In this document: piece by piece, positions 1 to 7,407 of the stretch
Layout of the letters: each line of letters begins with the position of its first letter
How positions within the stretch are numbered: position 1 is the stretch's first letter
Assembly: GCF_016735675.1 (NCBI RefSeq)
Contig: NZ_JAERSG010000005.1
Coordinates: forward strand, 248,001-312,000
DNA: 64,000 nt
From: Nocardioides baculatus
Lineage (GTDB): Bacteria > Actinomycetota > Actinomycetes > Propionibacteriales > Nocardioidaceae
Direction: 5' to 3'
Translations under genes and position numbers: made by a program
The notes under the pieces: model-generated
Told to the model about the DNA's origin: nothing
What the model saw: only the letters and a program-made list of their open reading frames with translations
Database searches by the model: none

Positions 1-583
1 TCGCCTCCATCACGCGCGGCTGCTGCGCGACCGCGGCATCGGTGAACGCCTCGACGTCGAGGACGATGCCGCCGCTCACGAAGTGCAGGCTCCCACCTCC
101 GCCGCGCTCGGCGATCGCGCCGCCGACGCCGGCGACCTGGTCCGCGAGATCGGGGTACTCCGCCGCTTCGGCCCACCCGATGATGACGGGATCCGCTCGG
201 CCGAACAGCTTCACGCCGCCCGGAAACGGACGCTTGTCGGTGTCGCCCTCGTCCTCGAACGCCAGCCCGGTCGCGTCGCTGATCCTCGCGATCGCCCGGT
301 CGATCAGCGCGCGGCCGCCCTGCGGCTCTCCGGACGGATTCACCCGGTAGCGGATCTCCTCGCACGGGTCCCAGCCGACCGGCTCGCTGTCGTCGCCAGG
401 CTGGGTCATCGCATAGCTGAACGTCCCGCCCGCCCGTACGACGGTGGGCGCGGGCAGCGGTCGCTGCGCCCCGAGCCCGATCGCCCGGCGGACCGTCGCG
501 AACTGGTCGGACGGGTGGAACGCCAGGATCGCGACCATCACCGCGACCGTGGCGATCACGGTCATCCAGGTCCGACGGGGCAC
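1..583 (-). CDS. Matrixin-like secreted metalloprotease, N-terminal part (runs off left edge)
   Basis: About 194 codons are visible; the 3' end lies beyond base 1. The start is GTG 583 or ATG 565, both in front of one hydrophobic helix (about residues 7-22) that would act as signal anchor. Then follow a Pro/Ala linker and a soluble domain with WDPCEEIRYRVN near residue 71 and segments such as GGRALIDRAIARISDATGL, typical of actinobacterial M10/matrixin-like peptidases. The zinc motif HExxHxxGxxH would be expected just past the last visible residues (PRVMEA), so catalytic competence cannot be confirmed here. It lies downstream of the toxin-immunity pair on the same strand. Family call is from overall pattern; moderate confidence. 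Confidence 0.55.
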   Translation of the reverse strand, partial: MPRRTWMTVIATVAVMVAILAFHPSDQFATVRRAIGLGAQRPLPAPTVVRAGGTFSYAMTQPGDDSEPVGWDPCEEIRYRVNPSGEPQGGRALIDRAIARISDATGLAFEDEGDTDKRPFPGGVKLFGRADPVIIGWAEAAEYPDLADQVAGVGGAIAERGGGGSLHFVSGGIVLDVEAFTDAAVAQQPRVMEA

Positions 584-670
584 CTGACGATTGTCGGGTG
601 CGGGTGGGCGTGCGTCAGCGGTTTGCGCCGGCCTGCGGTCACTCCGCGGCAACAGTGGAGCGCTCGACCC

Positions 671-1051
671 CTAGGTCGGGTCGTCGGCTCCACTGTCGAG
701 CTCGGTGGGAAGGAGTCCGAGCTCCCCGGCTACCTGAGTCAGCTCTGGCCCCAGTCGCAGCAACAGAGCCGCGCCTTCGGGCGGGTAGGGGATGGCCTCG
801 ACAAACCCAAGGCCGATCAGGTCCTTCTCGGGAGCTTCGGCGTGCACGAACTCACGCTCCAGCCAGTCCGTGACGGCCCCTACGGTGACGGGGTCGTCCG
901 TGAGCAAGTCCTGAGCCCACCGCGCCACGTCGGGCAGGAAGAGGTAGGGCAGGAGCTCTCCGCCCTGGTCCGCGAGGTGGTCTGCCATGAGGGGCGCGAG
1001 AAGCGGGAAGTCGTCGACCAGGCGGAGGACGAGCTGTTGTGACGACGTCAT
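671..1051 (-). CDS. DUF7674-like probable immunity protein
   Basis: A 126-residue acidic, alpha-helical protein without signal peptide or membrane helix. The pattern (GELLPYLFLPDVARW, then a short DWLEREF stretch) resembles the DUF7674 family as I remember it. Its ATG shares four bases (ATGA, 1048-1051) with the stop of the upstream polymorphic toxin gene, so the two are translationally coupled. Small size, acidity and position directly after a toxin gene are what one expects of a cognate immunity protein; that role is inferred from context and not from a catalytic motif. Confidence 0.65.
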   Translation of the reverse strand: MTSSQQLVLRLVDDFPLLAPLMADHLADQGGELLPYLFLPDVARWAQDLLTDDPVTVGAVTDWLEREFVHAEAPEKDLIGLGFVEAIPYPPEGAALLLRLGPELTQVAGELGLLPTELDSGADDPT

Positions 1052-2355
1052 GAGTCCAGTGCCTCCCGGATCTCGGCTGCGAGCTTCCGAGCCAGGTCGC
1101 GGTCGGAAGTGGATGCGTCCAGATTGTTGCGTAGCCAGTTCTCGAGACCGCGGAGGGTCTCCTGACCCTTGATCACGTGGCGTCGGTCGTGCACCGTCTC
1201 ACCCGTCCGCAATTCGTGCCGGATGGCGTCCATGGTGGTGCCGTCGCCTGTGCGACGCGGGTTGTCGACGCCCTTGAACAGCTGGTCGACGTAGTTCTTG
1301 AGCTTCTGGTTCTCGACGTCGGGCCGGCTCCGCACGCCTCGCCCAAGGCCGCCGGCCCGAGTGCCCGGCCCGAGCGCACCGACCTCGTTGCGGGCTGGCA
1401 CCCGGACGAACTTCTCGACTCGCCCGCGTACGGCGTTGAGCTCGGTGCGGACTCGTTCGAGGCGGGCGGCGGTGGCGGCGACGCCAGCACGCAGGGCGGT
1501 GAGCAGGGCGTAGAACCGCGGGGCGTGCGAGCGGACCTTGGCGGCCGCAGCGGCCACCGACGCCGCGCCGCCGAGACCACCGGTCAGACCGGTGACGATC
1601 ACCGAGATGGCGGCGCCCTCGACGATCATCTGGGCGACCTCCTCCAGCAGCGCCCGCGTGCGGTCGCGGGTGGCCTCGACTCCGTCGGCGTAGTCCTCGC
1701 AGGCGTCGGCCAGTCCGCCGAGCTGCCACGCGGTGTCGCCGACGAGGGTGGCGAGGTCGCGCAGTGCGTCGACGGCGAGCGGCACCTCGGGAGAGTGCTG
1801 TGCTTCGACCAGGGTGATGGCGACGTCGACCTCGTCGGCCAGGCCGGCGGTCGAGGCCGCCGCCCGGCGCCACGCGGTCCCTGCCGCGCGCAGCCGGTCG
1901 ACGTCCGCGCCGGGCCAGACGAATCCCTCGACCTGGTCGAGGATCCAGGCGTCGACACCACTGAGCGAGAGCTCTCGATCACCGAGGCTCGGCGGGGGAG
2001 CGTCCGGCCGCACCCGGACGTACTCCGACTCGTGCAGCCCGTCGCCGGAGTAGCCGAGGACGGCGAGCGCACCGGCCGAGGACTCCGCGGACTCGTGGTT
2101 GGCGCCGGTCGCCGCAAGCAGCCTTCCGGCGCCGATGAAGGCGTGGGTCAGGTCGGCGAGGGCGGCGACGGCCTCGCGGGCCCCGGCGTCGTACGCCGTC
2201 GCGAAGTCTGCGCTCGTCGCGTCGTCGCCTGCCATCCCCGACGTGGCCGCGAGCCGCTCGACGAGGGACGTGACGAGCAGGGCCGAGGTCTGGTTCGCCG
2301 TCAGGCAGGCGTCCGCCGCCCGGGTGAACCCGCCGCACTCCACCGTGATCCGCAC
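1048..2355 (-). CDS. WXG-type polymorphic toxin
   Basis: 435 residues from GTG 2355; an upstream in-frame extension runs through the promoter region and is non-coding in character. Residues 1 to about 110 form a helical WXG100/ESAT-6-like leader, with a YDAGAREAVAALADL-type repeat common in actinobacterial toxins exported by type VII secretion. A long helical middle follows, with a small Gly/Ala-rich hydrophobic stretch near residues 245-275. The last 90 residues are a distinct basic module containing NYVDQLFKG, GDGTTMDAIRHE and HVIKGQETLRGLENWL. I recall similar modules at the ends of Rhs/CdiA-type toxins, but cannot assign an activity. The gene is followed by a 4-bp-overlapping immunity candidate. 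Export by type VII secretion is inferred; no secretion ATPase is in the window. Confidence 0.7.
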   Translation of the reverse strand: MRITVECGGFTRAADACLTANQTSALLVTSLVERLAATSGMAGDDATSADFATAYDAGAREAVAALADLTHAFIGAGRLLAATGANHESAESSAGALAVLGYSGDGLHESEYVRVRPDAPPPSLGDRELSLSGVDAWILDQVEGFVWPGADVDRLRAAGTAWRRAAASTAGLADEVDVAITLVEAQHSPEVPLAVDALRDLATLVGDTAWQLGGLADACEDYADGVEATRDRTRALLEEVAQMIVEGAAISVIVTGLTGGLGGAASVAAAAAKVRSHAPRFYALLTALRAGVAATAARLERVRTELNAVRGRVEKFVRVPARNEVGALGPGTRAGGLGRGVRSRPDVENQKLKNYVDQLFKGVDNPRRTGDGTTMDAIRHELRTGETVHDRRHVIKGQETLRGLENWLRNNLDASTSDRDLARKLAAEIREALDS

Positions 2356-2403
2356 ACCGACCACCCTCGCCGACGCCCACCGACGCTCGCGAGACTGCGG
2401 GTC

Positions 2404-2416
2404 GATCTGTGGACAA
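2404..2416 (-). other. DnaA-box-like site
   Basis: The minus strand reads TTGTCCACAGATC, matching the high-GC actinobacterial DnaA box (TTGTCCACA). It sits between the divergent toxin gene and the frameshifted gene. A perfect 13-bp inverted copy occurs at 2991-3003. It may also just be an AT-richer promoter element. Confidence 0.35.
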
Positions 2417-2466
2417 GGGTGCCGCGTGGTCGTTGGCAGAGGCTCGGGGTGCTGCACAGTGGTGCT

Positions 2467-2891
2467 GTGGAGGTGCGGCCGGAGGTCCTGCGGATGATGC
2501 AGGAGCGACCCGCAGCCGAGGTGTGGCTGGCGCTGGCGGCCACCGATGGTGTGGAGAACTTCGACGACCTCTCCCGCCTGGCTGGCCTCCGTCCCCTTGG
2601 CGGGGCTTGGGTTGAGCTCGACGAGATGCGCGCCCGACAGGTCTTGGCCGACATCCTCCGGTGGTGGCCTACAGGAGTGAGCTGGCACCGACACAGCAAG
2701 CGGAGTGGCTTGCCGCTGAGTTCCTTCTCGCCGCTGGACCATCTGGTGCCCGGTACGCCACCAACAGCGCCGACAAGCTGCACGGGTCTGCCTACAGATT
2801 CACCCCGGCGTCGGACTACACCTTCGATGCCGGGATCGCAGTCATCGGCGAAGCAGGCTCCGCGATCTATTGGGTTGCTGACGAGGACTGA
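2467..2891 (+). pseudogene. Frameshifted small gene of unknown family
   Basis: Two consecutive reading frames both look coding. From GTG 2467 the frame gives VEVRPEVLRMMQERP and continues to about 2660 (DEMRARQVLADILRW). Good coding sequence then continues in the frame one base back (AYRSELAPTQQAEWL to IYWVADED, stop at 2891). Joined, they give one protein of about 141 residues. The switch falls in the short repeat GGTGGTGG near 2658-2666, consistent with loss of one base, either a real mutation or an assembly error. No classic slippery heptamer is present, so programmed -1 frameshifting is less likely. The gene is divergent from the toxin gene; a defence or immunity role is possible but not shown. 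Confidence 0.6.
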
Positions 2892-2990
2892 CCACACTCC
2901 GGGCAGGTTTCGATGTTGATTCCCGACCCACCCCGACGGCGTCGTGCATGGGAGTGCGCTCGCTAGCCGTGAGTCCGTGCTCACCTGGAG

Positions 2991-3003
2991 TTGTCCACAG
3001 ATC
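2991..3003 (+). other. DnaA-box-like site
   Basis: TTGTCCACAGATC, the exact inverse of the copy at 2404-2416, located about 50 bp upstream of the next gene's start. It matches the actinobacterial DnaA box but could be incidental. Confidence 0.35.
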
Positions 3004-3050
3004 GCGCGAGCCGCGTTTCCGCCGAACGCCGGGGCGGGCACGAGAGCGGC

Positions 3051-3548
3051 ATGACGCACTTCATCGGCTGCATCCAGGTCCGGCCCCCGCTCAACGAGGT
3101 CGAGCGCGGCTACTTCCTCGAGCTGCTCGACTCCGACCGGACGCTGCGCGGTACGCCGACCGGGCGGGGCGACGCCGACGTGCCGTTCGCGCGACTCGGC
3201 TGGGAGGTCTGCCGCGACGGCTGCTGCCTCGAGTGGGACACCACGGCCGAGGACGCGAAGTGGATGGTCGAGACGCTGCGGTTCGTCATCGACCACCTGC
3301 TGCGCGACGGCGCGAGGGCCCAGGGGCGCGCGAGGTTCGACGGGTTCGGCTTCGACCACGTGCTCAGCGGTGCGGTGATGGGCCGTGGCCCGGGCGACCG
3401 GACGACGCACTTCGTGACCGTCGCCGACAACGTCGTGCACGGACGCGCGGTGCCCGAGCACTGCGTCGTACACGTGCCGAGGCCGCGCGCTGCGTCCAGC
3501 CGGACGCGGGCGACGAACGTCATCGAGTTCCGCCCGCGACGCGCGTGA
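3051..3548 (+). CDS. Hypothetical protein
   Basis: 165 residues from ATG 3051 (MTHFIGCIQVRPPLNEVERG). A longer in-frame ATG at 2991 would translate the promoter region and is not preferred. The protein is soluble, with conserved-looking Cys residues (EVCRDGCCLEW, residues 52-62) and a C-terminal basic tail ending EFRPRRA. The middle (DAKWMVETLRFVIDHLL) is helical. I do not recognise the family. It ends 4 bp before the MOSC gene and may be co-transcribed with it. Confidence 0.7.
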   Translation: MTHFIGCIQVRPPLNEVERGYFLELLDSDRTLRGTPTGRGDADVPFARLGWEVCRDGCCLEWDTTAEDAKWMVETLRFVIDHLLRDGARAQGRARFDGFGFDHVLSGAVMGRGPGDRTTHFVTVADNVVHGRAVPEHCVVHVPRPRAASSRTRATNVIEFRPRRA

Positions 3549-3552
3549 CAGC

Positions 3553-4287
3553 ATGCGACCCATGGAGGGAGTGGTGCGCGGTGTCGGGTTCTCGCCCGTC
3601 AAGGGGATGCGCCACCTCGCCCTCGACCACGTCGACCTCGACGAGCTCGGAGCCGTCGGCGACCGGGCCTTCTGCCTCGTCGACACCGCGCAGCGGCGCG
3701 TGCTGCGGACGGTGCAGCACCCGTCCCTGATGGGCATCGTCGCGCAGGCGTACGACGACGGGCTGGCGCTGACGCTGCCGACCGGGGAACACGTCGAGGG
3801 ACCGGTCACCGTCAGCGGGGAGACGATCACCTGCGACTACTGGGGTCGATCGGTCGACCTCGCGCTGACCGACGGCCCGCACGGTGGGCTCATCTCCGTT
3901 CACCTCGGACGGGACGTCCGGCTCGCGCGGGCGCCGCGCGGCGGCGTCGTCTTCGCCGATCCGATCACCGTCGTGACGACCGCGTCCCTGGCCGAGATCG
4001 AGGCCGAGGCTGCCCGGTTCCGGGCGACGCTCGTCCTCGACACCGAGGAGCCCTGGGCCGAGGACACCTGGCTCGGCACGGAGATCACGGTGGGCGAGGC
4101 GACCCTCAGGATCGGCGGACCGATCCCACGATGCGCGGTCATCGACCACCACCCGGAGACGGGCGAGAAGGACGCCCAGCTCCTGAAGGCGCTCGTGCGG
4201 CAGCGGCCCACCAACAGGGCCGGCGAGCCGATGTTCGGCGTCTACGCCACCGTCACGAGGCCGGGACGGGTGAGCGTCACGCGCTGA
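3553..4287 (+). CDS. MOSC domain protein
   Basis: 244 residues. The N-terminal MOSC_N beta-barrel-like part begins GVVRGVGFSPVKGMRH and the C-terminal MOSC domain includes LGTEITVGEATLRIGGPIPRC, with the cysteine (about residue 196) that in MOSC proteins handles the sulfur of molybdenum cofactor or related ligands. MOSC proteins are molybdenum-dependent reductases or sulfur carriers; substrate is unknown here. Start ATG 3553; ATG 3562 is an alternative. The 3' end overlaps the convergent Esx-like gene by 11 bp. No molybdenum enzyme gene is nearby. Confidence 0.88.
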   Translation: MRPMEGVVRGVGFSPVKGMRHLALDHVDLDELGAVGDRAFCLVDTAQRRVLRTVQHPSLMGIVAQAYDDGLALTLPTGEHVEGPVTVSGETITCDYWGRSVDLALTDGPHGGLISVHLGRDVRLARAPRGGVVFADPITVVTTASLAEIEAEAARFRATLVLDTEEPWAEDTWLGTEITVGEATLRIGGPIPRCAVIDHHPETGEKDAQLLKALVRQRPTNRAGEPMFGVYATVTRPGRVSVTR

Positions 4288-4576
4288 CCTGCTCCCAGAG
4301 CCGGAGGTTGGCGGACGCGGCCCGCGCGTAGGACTCGTCGGCGGTGGTGACGATCGCCCGCAGCCCGGCGAGCGCGGTGACCATGTCGGCGCAGCCGTCG
4401 CGCCACGCGTCGTACGCCAGCACCTCGGCGTCGGCAGCGCGGCCGGACCACCCGCCCTGGAGGCGTGACTGTGCCTGGTGGATCTCGGCGGCGATGCCGA
4501 CGAGGTCGCGCTGGCAGGCGGCGAGGTCGGCGAGGGTCGCCCGGAGCTCGTCGAGGTCGACGTCGTAGGACGTCAC
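4277..4576 (-). CDS. WXG100/Esx-like protein (second of pair)
   Basis: 99 residues from GTG 4576, which overlaps the stop of the upstream partner by four bases (GTGA). Two helices flank a WSG turn at residues 43-45 (LQGGWSGRAADA), the hallmark of the WXG100 family of helical-hairpin proteins exported as dimers by type VII secretion. The C-terminus (ANLRLWEQVSA) is short. Size and pairing fit an EsxA/EsxB-like heterodimer. No EccC ATPase or membrane components lie in the window, so the cognate secretion machine is elsewhere. Confidence 0.7.
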   Translation of the reverse strand: MTSYDVDLDELRATLADLAACQRDLVGIAAEIHQAQSRLQGGWSGRAADAEVLAYDAWRDGCADMVTALAGLRAIVTTADESYARAASANLRLWEQVSA

Positions 4577-4878
4577 GCGAGCCGCCGCGTGCGCTGCTCG
4601 GAGGAGGCGTCGGCGGCCACCGCGTCGGCCCGCGCCAGGTCGAGGGCCTGTGCCGCAACGGCCAGGTCGTCGACGACGCCGGCCGTCGCGGCGCTCCACT
4701 CCTCCCACCGCGCGCGGAAGGCGTCGGCCGCGGCGCCGCGCCACGTGGCGAGGACGGCCTCGATGGAGCGGTCGGCCCGGCGACGGCGCAGGTCGAGGTC
4801 CTCGAGCCGCGCCCGCAGCTCGGCCGTGGTCGCCGCGTGCTCGGCGGGGGAGAGGGTGATCGTGCCCGAGAGGATCAT
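4573..4878 (-). CDS. WXG100/Esx-like protein (first of pair)
   Basis: 101 residues from ATG 4878 (MILSGTITLSPAE); an upstream ATG at 4911 would add 11 residues. The helical hairpin has a WRG turn (ATWRGAAADAFRARW) around residues 43-57. The start pattern with ITLSPAE resembles other actinobacterial Esx-like proteins. It is translationally coupled to the downstream 99-residue WSG protein. This pair, 2 kb from a WXG-leader toxin, suggests a small type VII effector region. Divergent from gntP, with about 130 bp between them. Confidence 0.68.
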   Translation of the reverse strand: MILSGTITLSPAEHAATTAELRARLEDLDLRRRRADRSIEAVLATWRGAAADAFRARWEEWSAATAGVVDDLAVAAQALDLARADAVAADASSEQRTRRLA

Positions 4879-5010
4879 GCGTCGATCCTGCTCGGCGAGG
4901 CGCCCGAGCAACAGGCGCCGGACGCGATCTGTGGAGAACCTGCACGAGCGGCGTCGGCGTGAGCGCCTAGGGTGGACCGATCACCCCCTGCCAGCTCGGA
5001 GGCACCACCC

Positions 5011-6387
5011 GTGGACACCATGGACCCGGTCTACGGCTCCGGCACGCTGCTGCTCATCGCAGCGATCGCCGTCGCCGTCCTGCTCGTCCTCATCATCGCC
5101 CTGCGCATGCACGCCTTCGTGGCGCTGGTGCTCGTCAGCTTCGGCACGGCCATCGCCGCCGGCGTACCCCTCGCGGACGTGCCGGCGATCTCCATCGCCG
5201 CCTTCGGCAGCACGCTCGGCACGGTCGCGCTGCTGGTCGGGCTCGGCGTGATGATCGGGCGGCTGCTGGAGGTGACCGGAGGAGCACAAGTGCTCGCCGA
5301 CACCCTCGTGAGCCGCTTCGGCGAGAAGCGCGCCCCGTTGGCGCTCGGCGTCGCGGCGCTGCTCTTCGGCCTCCCGATCTTCTTCGACGCCGGGCTCGTG
5401 GTCTTCCTGCCGATCATCTTCGCCGTCGCCAAGCGCTTCGGCGGGTCCGTCCTGATGTACGCCCTGCCCGCCGCGGGCGCGTTCGCCGCGATGCACGCGA
5501 TCGTGCCGCCGCACCCCGGCCCGGTCACCGCCGCGACCGAGATCGGCGCCAGCATCGGCCTCACCCTGCTCGTCGGGGTGGTCGTCGCGGTGGTCGCCTG
5601 GTTCGTCGGTGTGTACGTCGTCACCACCGCGTGGCTCGGCAAGGTGCACGTCCCGGTCGACGACTCGGTCCTCACGGGCGGTCGCGACGCGGAGCACGAC
5701 AACCCGCCGAGCTTCGGGCACGTGCTCGGGATCCTGCTGCTGCCGCTCGTGCTGATCGGGGCCAACACCGTCCTCACCACGCTGCGCACCAACGAGTCGA
5801 TCTCCGCCGAGGGTGGGCTCGTCGACGCCGTCATCTTCGTCGGCCAGACGCCGGTCGCGCTGCTCATCGCCCTGCTCGTGGCGACGTACACCCTGGCGAT
5901 CAAGCGCTACCCCCGCGGTGAGATCGAGTCGATGCTCAACGACGCGCTCGGCCCGATCTGCGCGATCATCCTGATCACCGGCGCGGGCGGGATGTTCGGC
6001 GGGGTGCTGCGCTACAGCGGGATCGGGGCTGCGCTGTCCGACTCGCTGTCCGACCTCGGGCTGCCGCTGATCGTGTCCGCCTTCGTGATCGCCACGATCC
6101 TGCGGGTCGCCCAGGGATCCGCGACCGTCGCGCTCACGACCACGGCCGGGCTGATCTCGGCCGGCGTCGCCGACGCCGATCCGTCGTCCCTCCAGCTCGT
6201 CGCACTCGTGCTCGCGATCGCCGCCGGTGCCACCGTGCTGTCGCACGTGAACGACTCCGGCTTCTGGCTGGTCGGCCGGTTCTTCGGGATGGACGTGAAG
6301 ACCACGCTGCGCACGTGGACGGTGCTCGAGACGACGCTCGGTCTCTCGATCTTCGTCCTGGCGCTCGGGGTCTGGGCGGTCGGATGA
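5011..6387 (+). CDS. gntP: Gluconate:H+ symporter, GntP family
   Basis: 458 residues from GTG 5011, chosen because a good ribosome site (CGGAGG, 4997-5002) lies 8 bp upstream. About 12-14 hydrophobic segments span the protein. GntP-type features include LLVGLGVMIGRLLEVTGGA, FGLPIFFDAGLVVFLPI (residues about 119-135) and the C-terminal SHVNDSGFWLVGRFFGM. The family imports D-gluconate and related sugar acids with protons across the inner membrane. The overlapping downstream gene encodes gluconokinase, so the substrate assignment is strong. The two form an uptake-and-phosphorylation operon feeding 6-phosphogluconate into the pentose phosphate pathway. No GntR repressor is adjacent. Confidence 0.93.
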   Translation: MDTMDPVYGSGTLLLIAAIAVAVLLVLIIALRMHAFVALVLVSFGTAIAAGVPLADVPAISIAAFGSTLGTVALLVGLGVMIGRLLEVTGGAQVLADTLVSRFGEKRAPLALGVAALLFGLPIFFDAGLVVFLPIIFAVAKRFGGSVLMYALPAAGAFAAMHAIVPPHPGPVTAATEIGASIGLTLLVGVVVAVVAWFVGVYVVTTAWLGKVHVPVDDSVLTGGRDAEHDNPPSFGHVLGILLLPLVLIGANTVLTTLRTNESISAEGGLVDAVIFVGQTPVALLIALLVATYTLAIKRYPRGEIESMLNDALGPICAIILITGAGGMFGGVLRYSGIGAALSDSLSDLGLPLIVSAFVIATILRVAQGSATVALTTTAGLISAGVADADPSSLQLVALVLAIAAGATVLSHVNDSGFWLVGRFFGMDVKTTLRTWTVLETTLGLSIFVLALGVWAVG

Positions 6388-6884
6388 CGATGCACCTCGT
6401 CTTCATGGGCGTCTCCGGCTCGGGCAAGTCCACGGTCGCCCGCGCGGTTCAGGACAAGCTCGGCTGGGAGCTGGCCGAGGGTGACGACTTCCACCCGCCG
6501 GAGAACGTCGCGAAGATGAGCGAGGGCACGCCGCTCACCGACGCCGACCGGTGGGGCTGGCTGGAGTCGCTCGCCGACTGGACGGGTGAGCGGGACGCCA
6601 GCGGCACGCCGACGATCATCACCTGCAGCGCCCTGCGCCGCACCTATCGCGACGTGCTGCGCCGTGGCGGTGAGGCGACGTTCTTCGTGCACTGCACCGG
6701 CGACAAGCACATGATCCTCGACCGGATGAACGCGCGCGAGCACTTCATGCCCCCCAGCCTGCTGGAGTCGCAGCTCGACACCCTCGAGCCGCTCCAGCCC
6801 GACGAGGAGGGGATGGACGTCGACATCGCCCTGCCCGTCGACCGGATCGTCGCGGAGGTGCTCGCGCGCCTGGGGCTGGGGTGA
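6384..6884 (+). CDS. gntK: Gluconokinase
   Basis: 166 residues from ATG 6384, overlapping the gntP stop by four bases (ATGA). The P-loop GVSGSGKST lies at residues 9-17 and is followed by the gluconate-binding EGDDFHPPENVAKM segment and LTDADRWGWL. The later CSALRRTYRDVLR motif is also characteristic of GntK. It phosphorylates D-gluconate to 6-phosphogluconate with ATP. The length is normal for the family, and coupling to the transporter ensures stoichiometric expression. The stop lies 4 bp from the end of the convergent tspO gene. Confidence 0.95.
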   Translation: MTMHLVFMGVSGSGKSTVARAVQDKLGWELAEGDDFHPPENVAKMSEGTPLTDADRWGWLESLADWTGERDASGTPTIITCSALRRTYRDVLRRGGEATFFVHCTGDKHMILDRMNAREHFMPPSLLESQLDTLEPLQPDEEGMDVDIALPVDRIVAEVLARLGLG

Positions 6885-6888
6885 GGCC

Positions 6889-7377
6889 TCAGTTGAGGAC
6901 GACGATCCCCGCGTTGAGGGCCGTCGCGAAGCAGACCCACGCCAGGTAGGGCACGAGCAGCCACGCCGCCACCCGCGAGCGGTGCCACGACCACGCGACG
7001 AGCAGCGCGATCGAGGCGGCCAGCACGACGATCTCGACCAGCGCGAACACGTAGAGGTCGGCCGCGAAGAACAGCGGCGTCCACAGCAGGTTGAGCACGA
7101 GCTGTGCCGTCCACAGCCACATCACGCGGTCCCACCCGCCGGCCCGCCAGAGCAGCCAGCCCGCGATGCCGATCATCACGTAGAGCACCGTCCAGACGGG
7201 CCCGAACAGCCACGACGGCGGCGCGTAGGGCGGGAGCTCGAGGGCACGGTACGTCGCCTGCGACCCCGCCGCGGCCAGCCCACCGACCCCGGCGGCGACC
7301 GCCACCGCGAGGAGGAACGGCACGAGGGTCACCCAGGTGCGGGCGGGCGGCACGACGGAGGCATCCCGAGAGCTCAT
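6889..7377 (-). CDS. TspO/MBR family membrane protein
   Basis: 162 residues with five transmembrane helices. The family signature LPPYAPPSWLFGPVWTVLY (residues about 49-67) and the aromatic-rich helices (LNLLWTPLFF, AWSWHRS, PYLAWVCFATALN) fit TspO/MBR. TspO binds porphyrins and cholesterol-like ligands in the membrane and is linked to tetrapyrrole regulation or stress; the exact role here is not evident. Start ATG 7377. The neighbour upstream on the same strand, 30 bp away, is the reductase/methyltransferase fusion, so the two may share a transcript. Confidence 0.9.
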   Translation of the reverse strand: MSSRDASVVPPARTWVTLVPFLLAVAVAAGVGGLAAAGSQATYRALELPPYAPPSWLFGPVWTVLYVMIGIAGWLLWRAGGWDRVMWLWTAQLVLNLLWTPLFFAADLYVFALVEIVVLAASIALLVAWSWHRSRVAAWLLVPYLAWVCFATALNAGIVVLN

Positions 7378-7407
7378 GGAGCCATCATGCCGCCCCGACC
7401 CACGCGA

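Noticed and set aside
2658-2668. Programmed -1 ribosomal frameshift
   Set aside because: No X-XXY-YYZ heptamer and no strong downstream hairpin were found, so mutation or sequence error is simpler.
1177-2919. 580-codon plus-strand open frame across the toxin gene
   Set aside because: Only its last quarter (from 2467) looks coding; the rest is antisense to the toxin gene.
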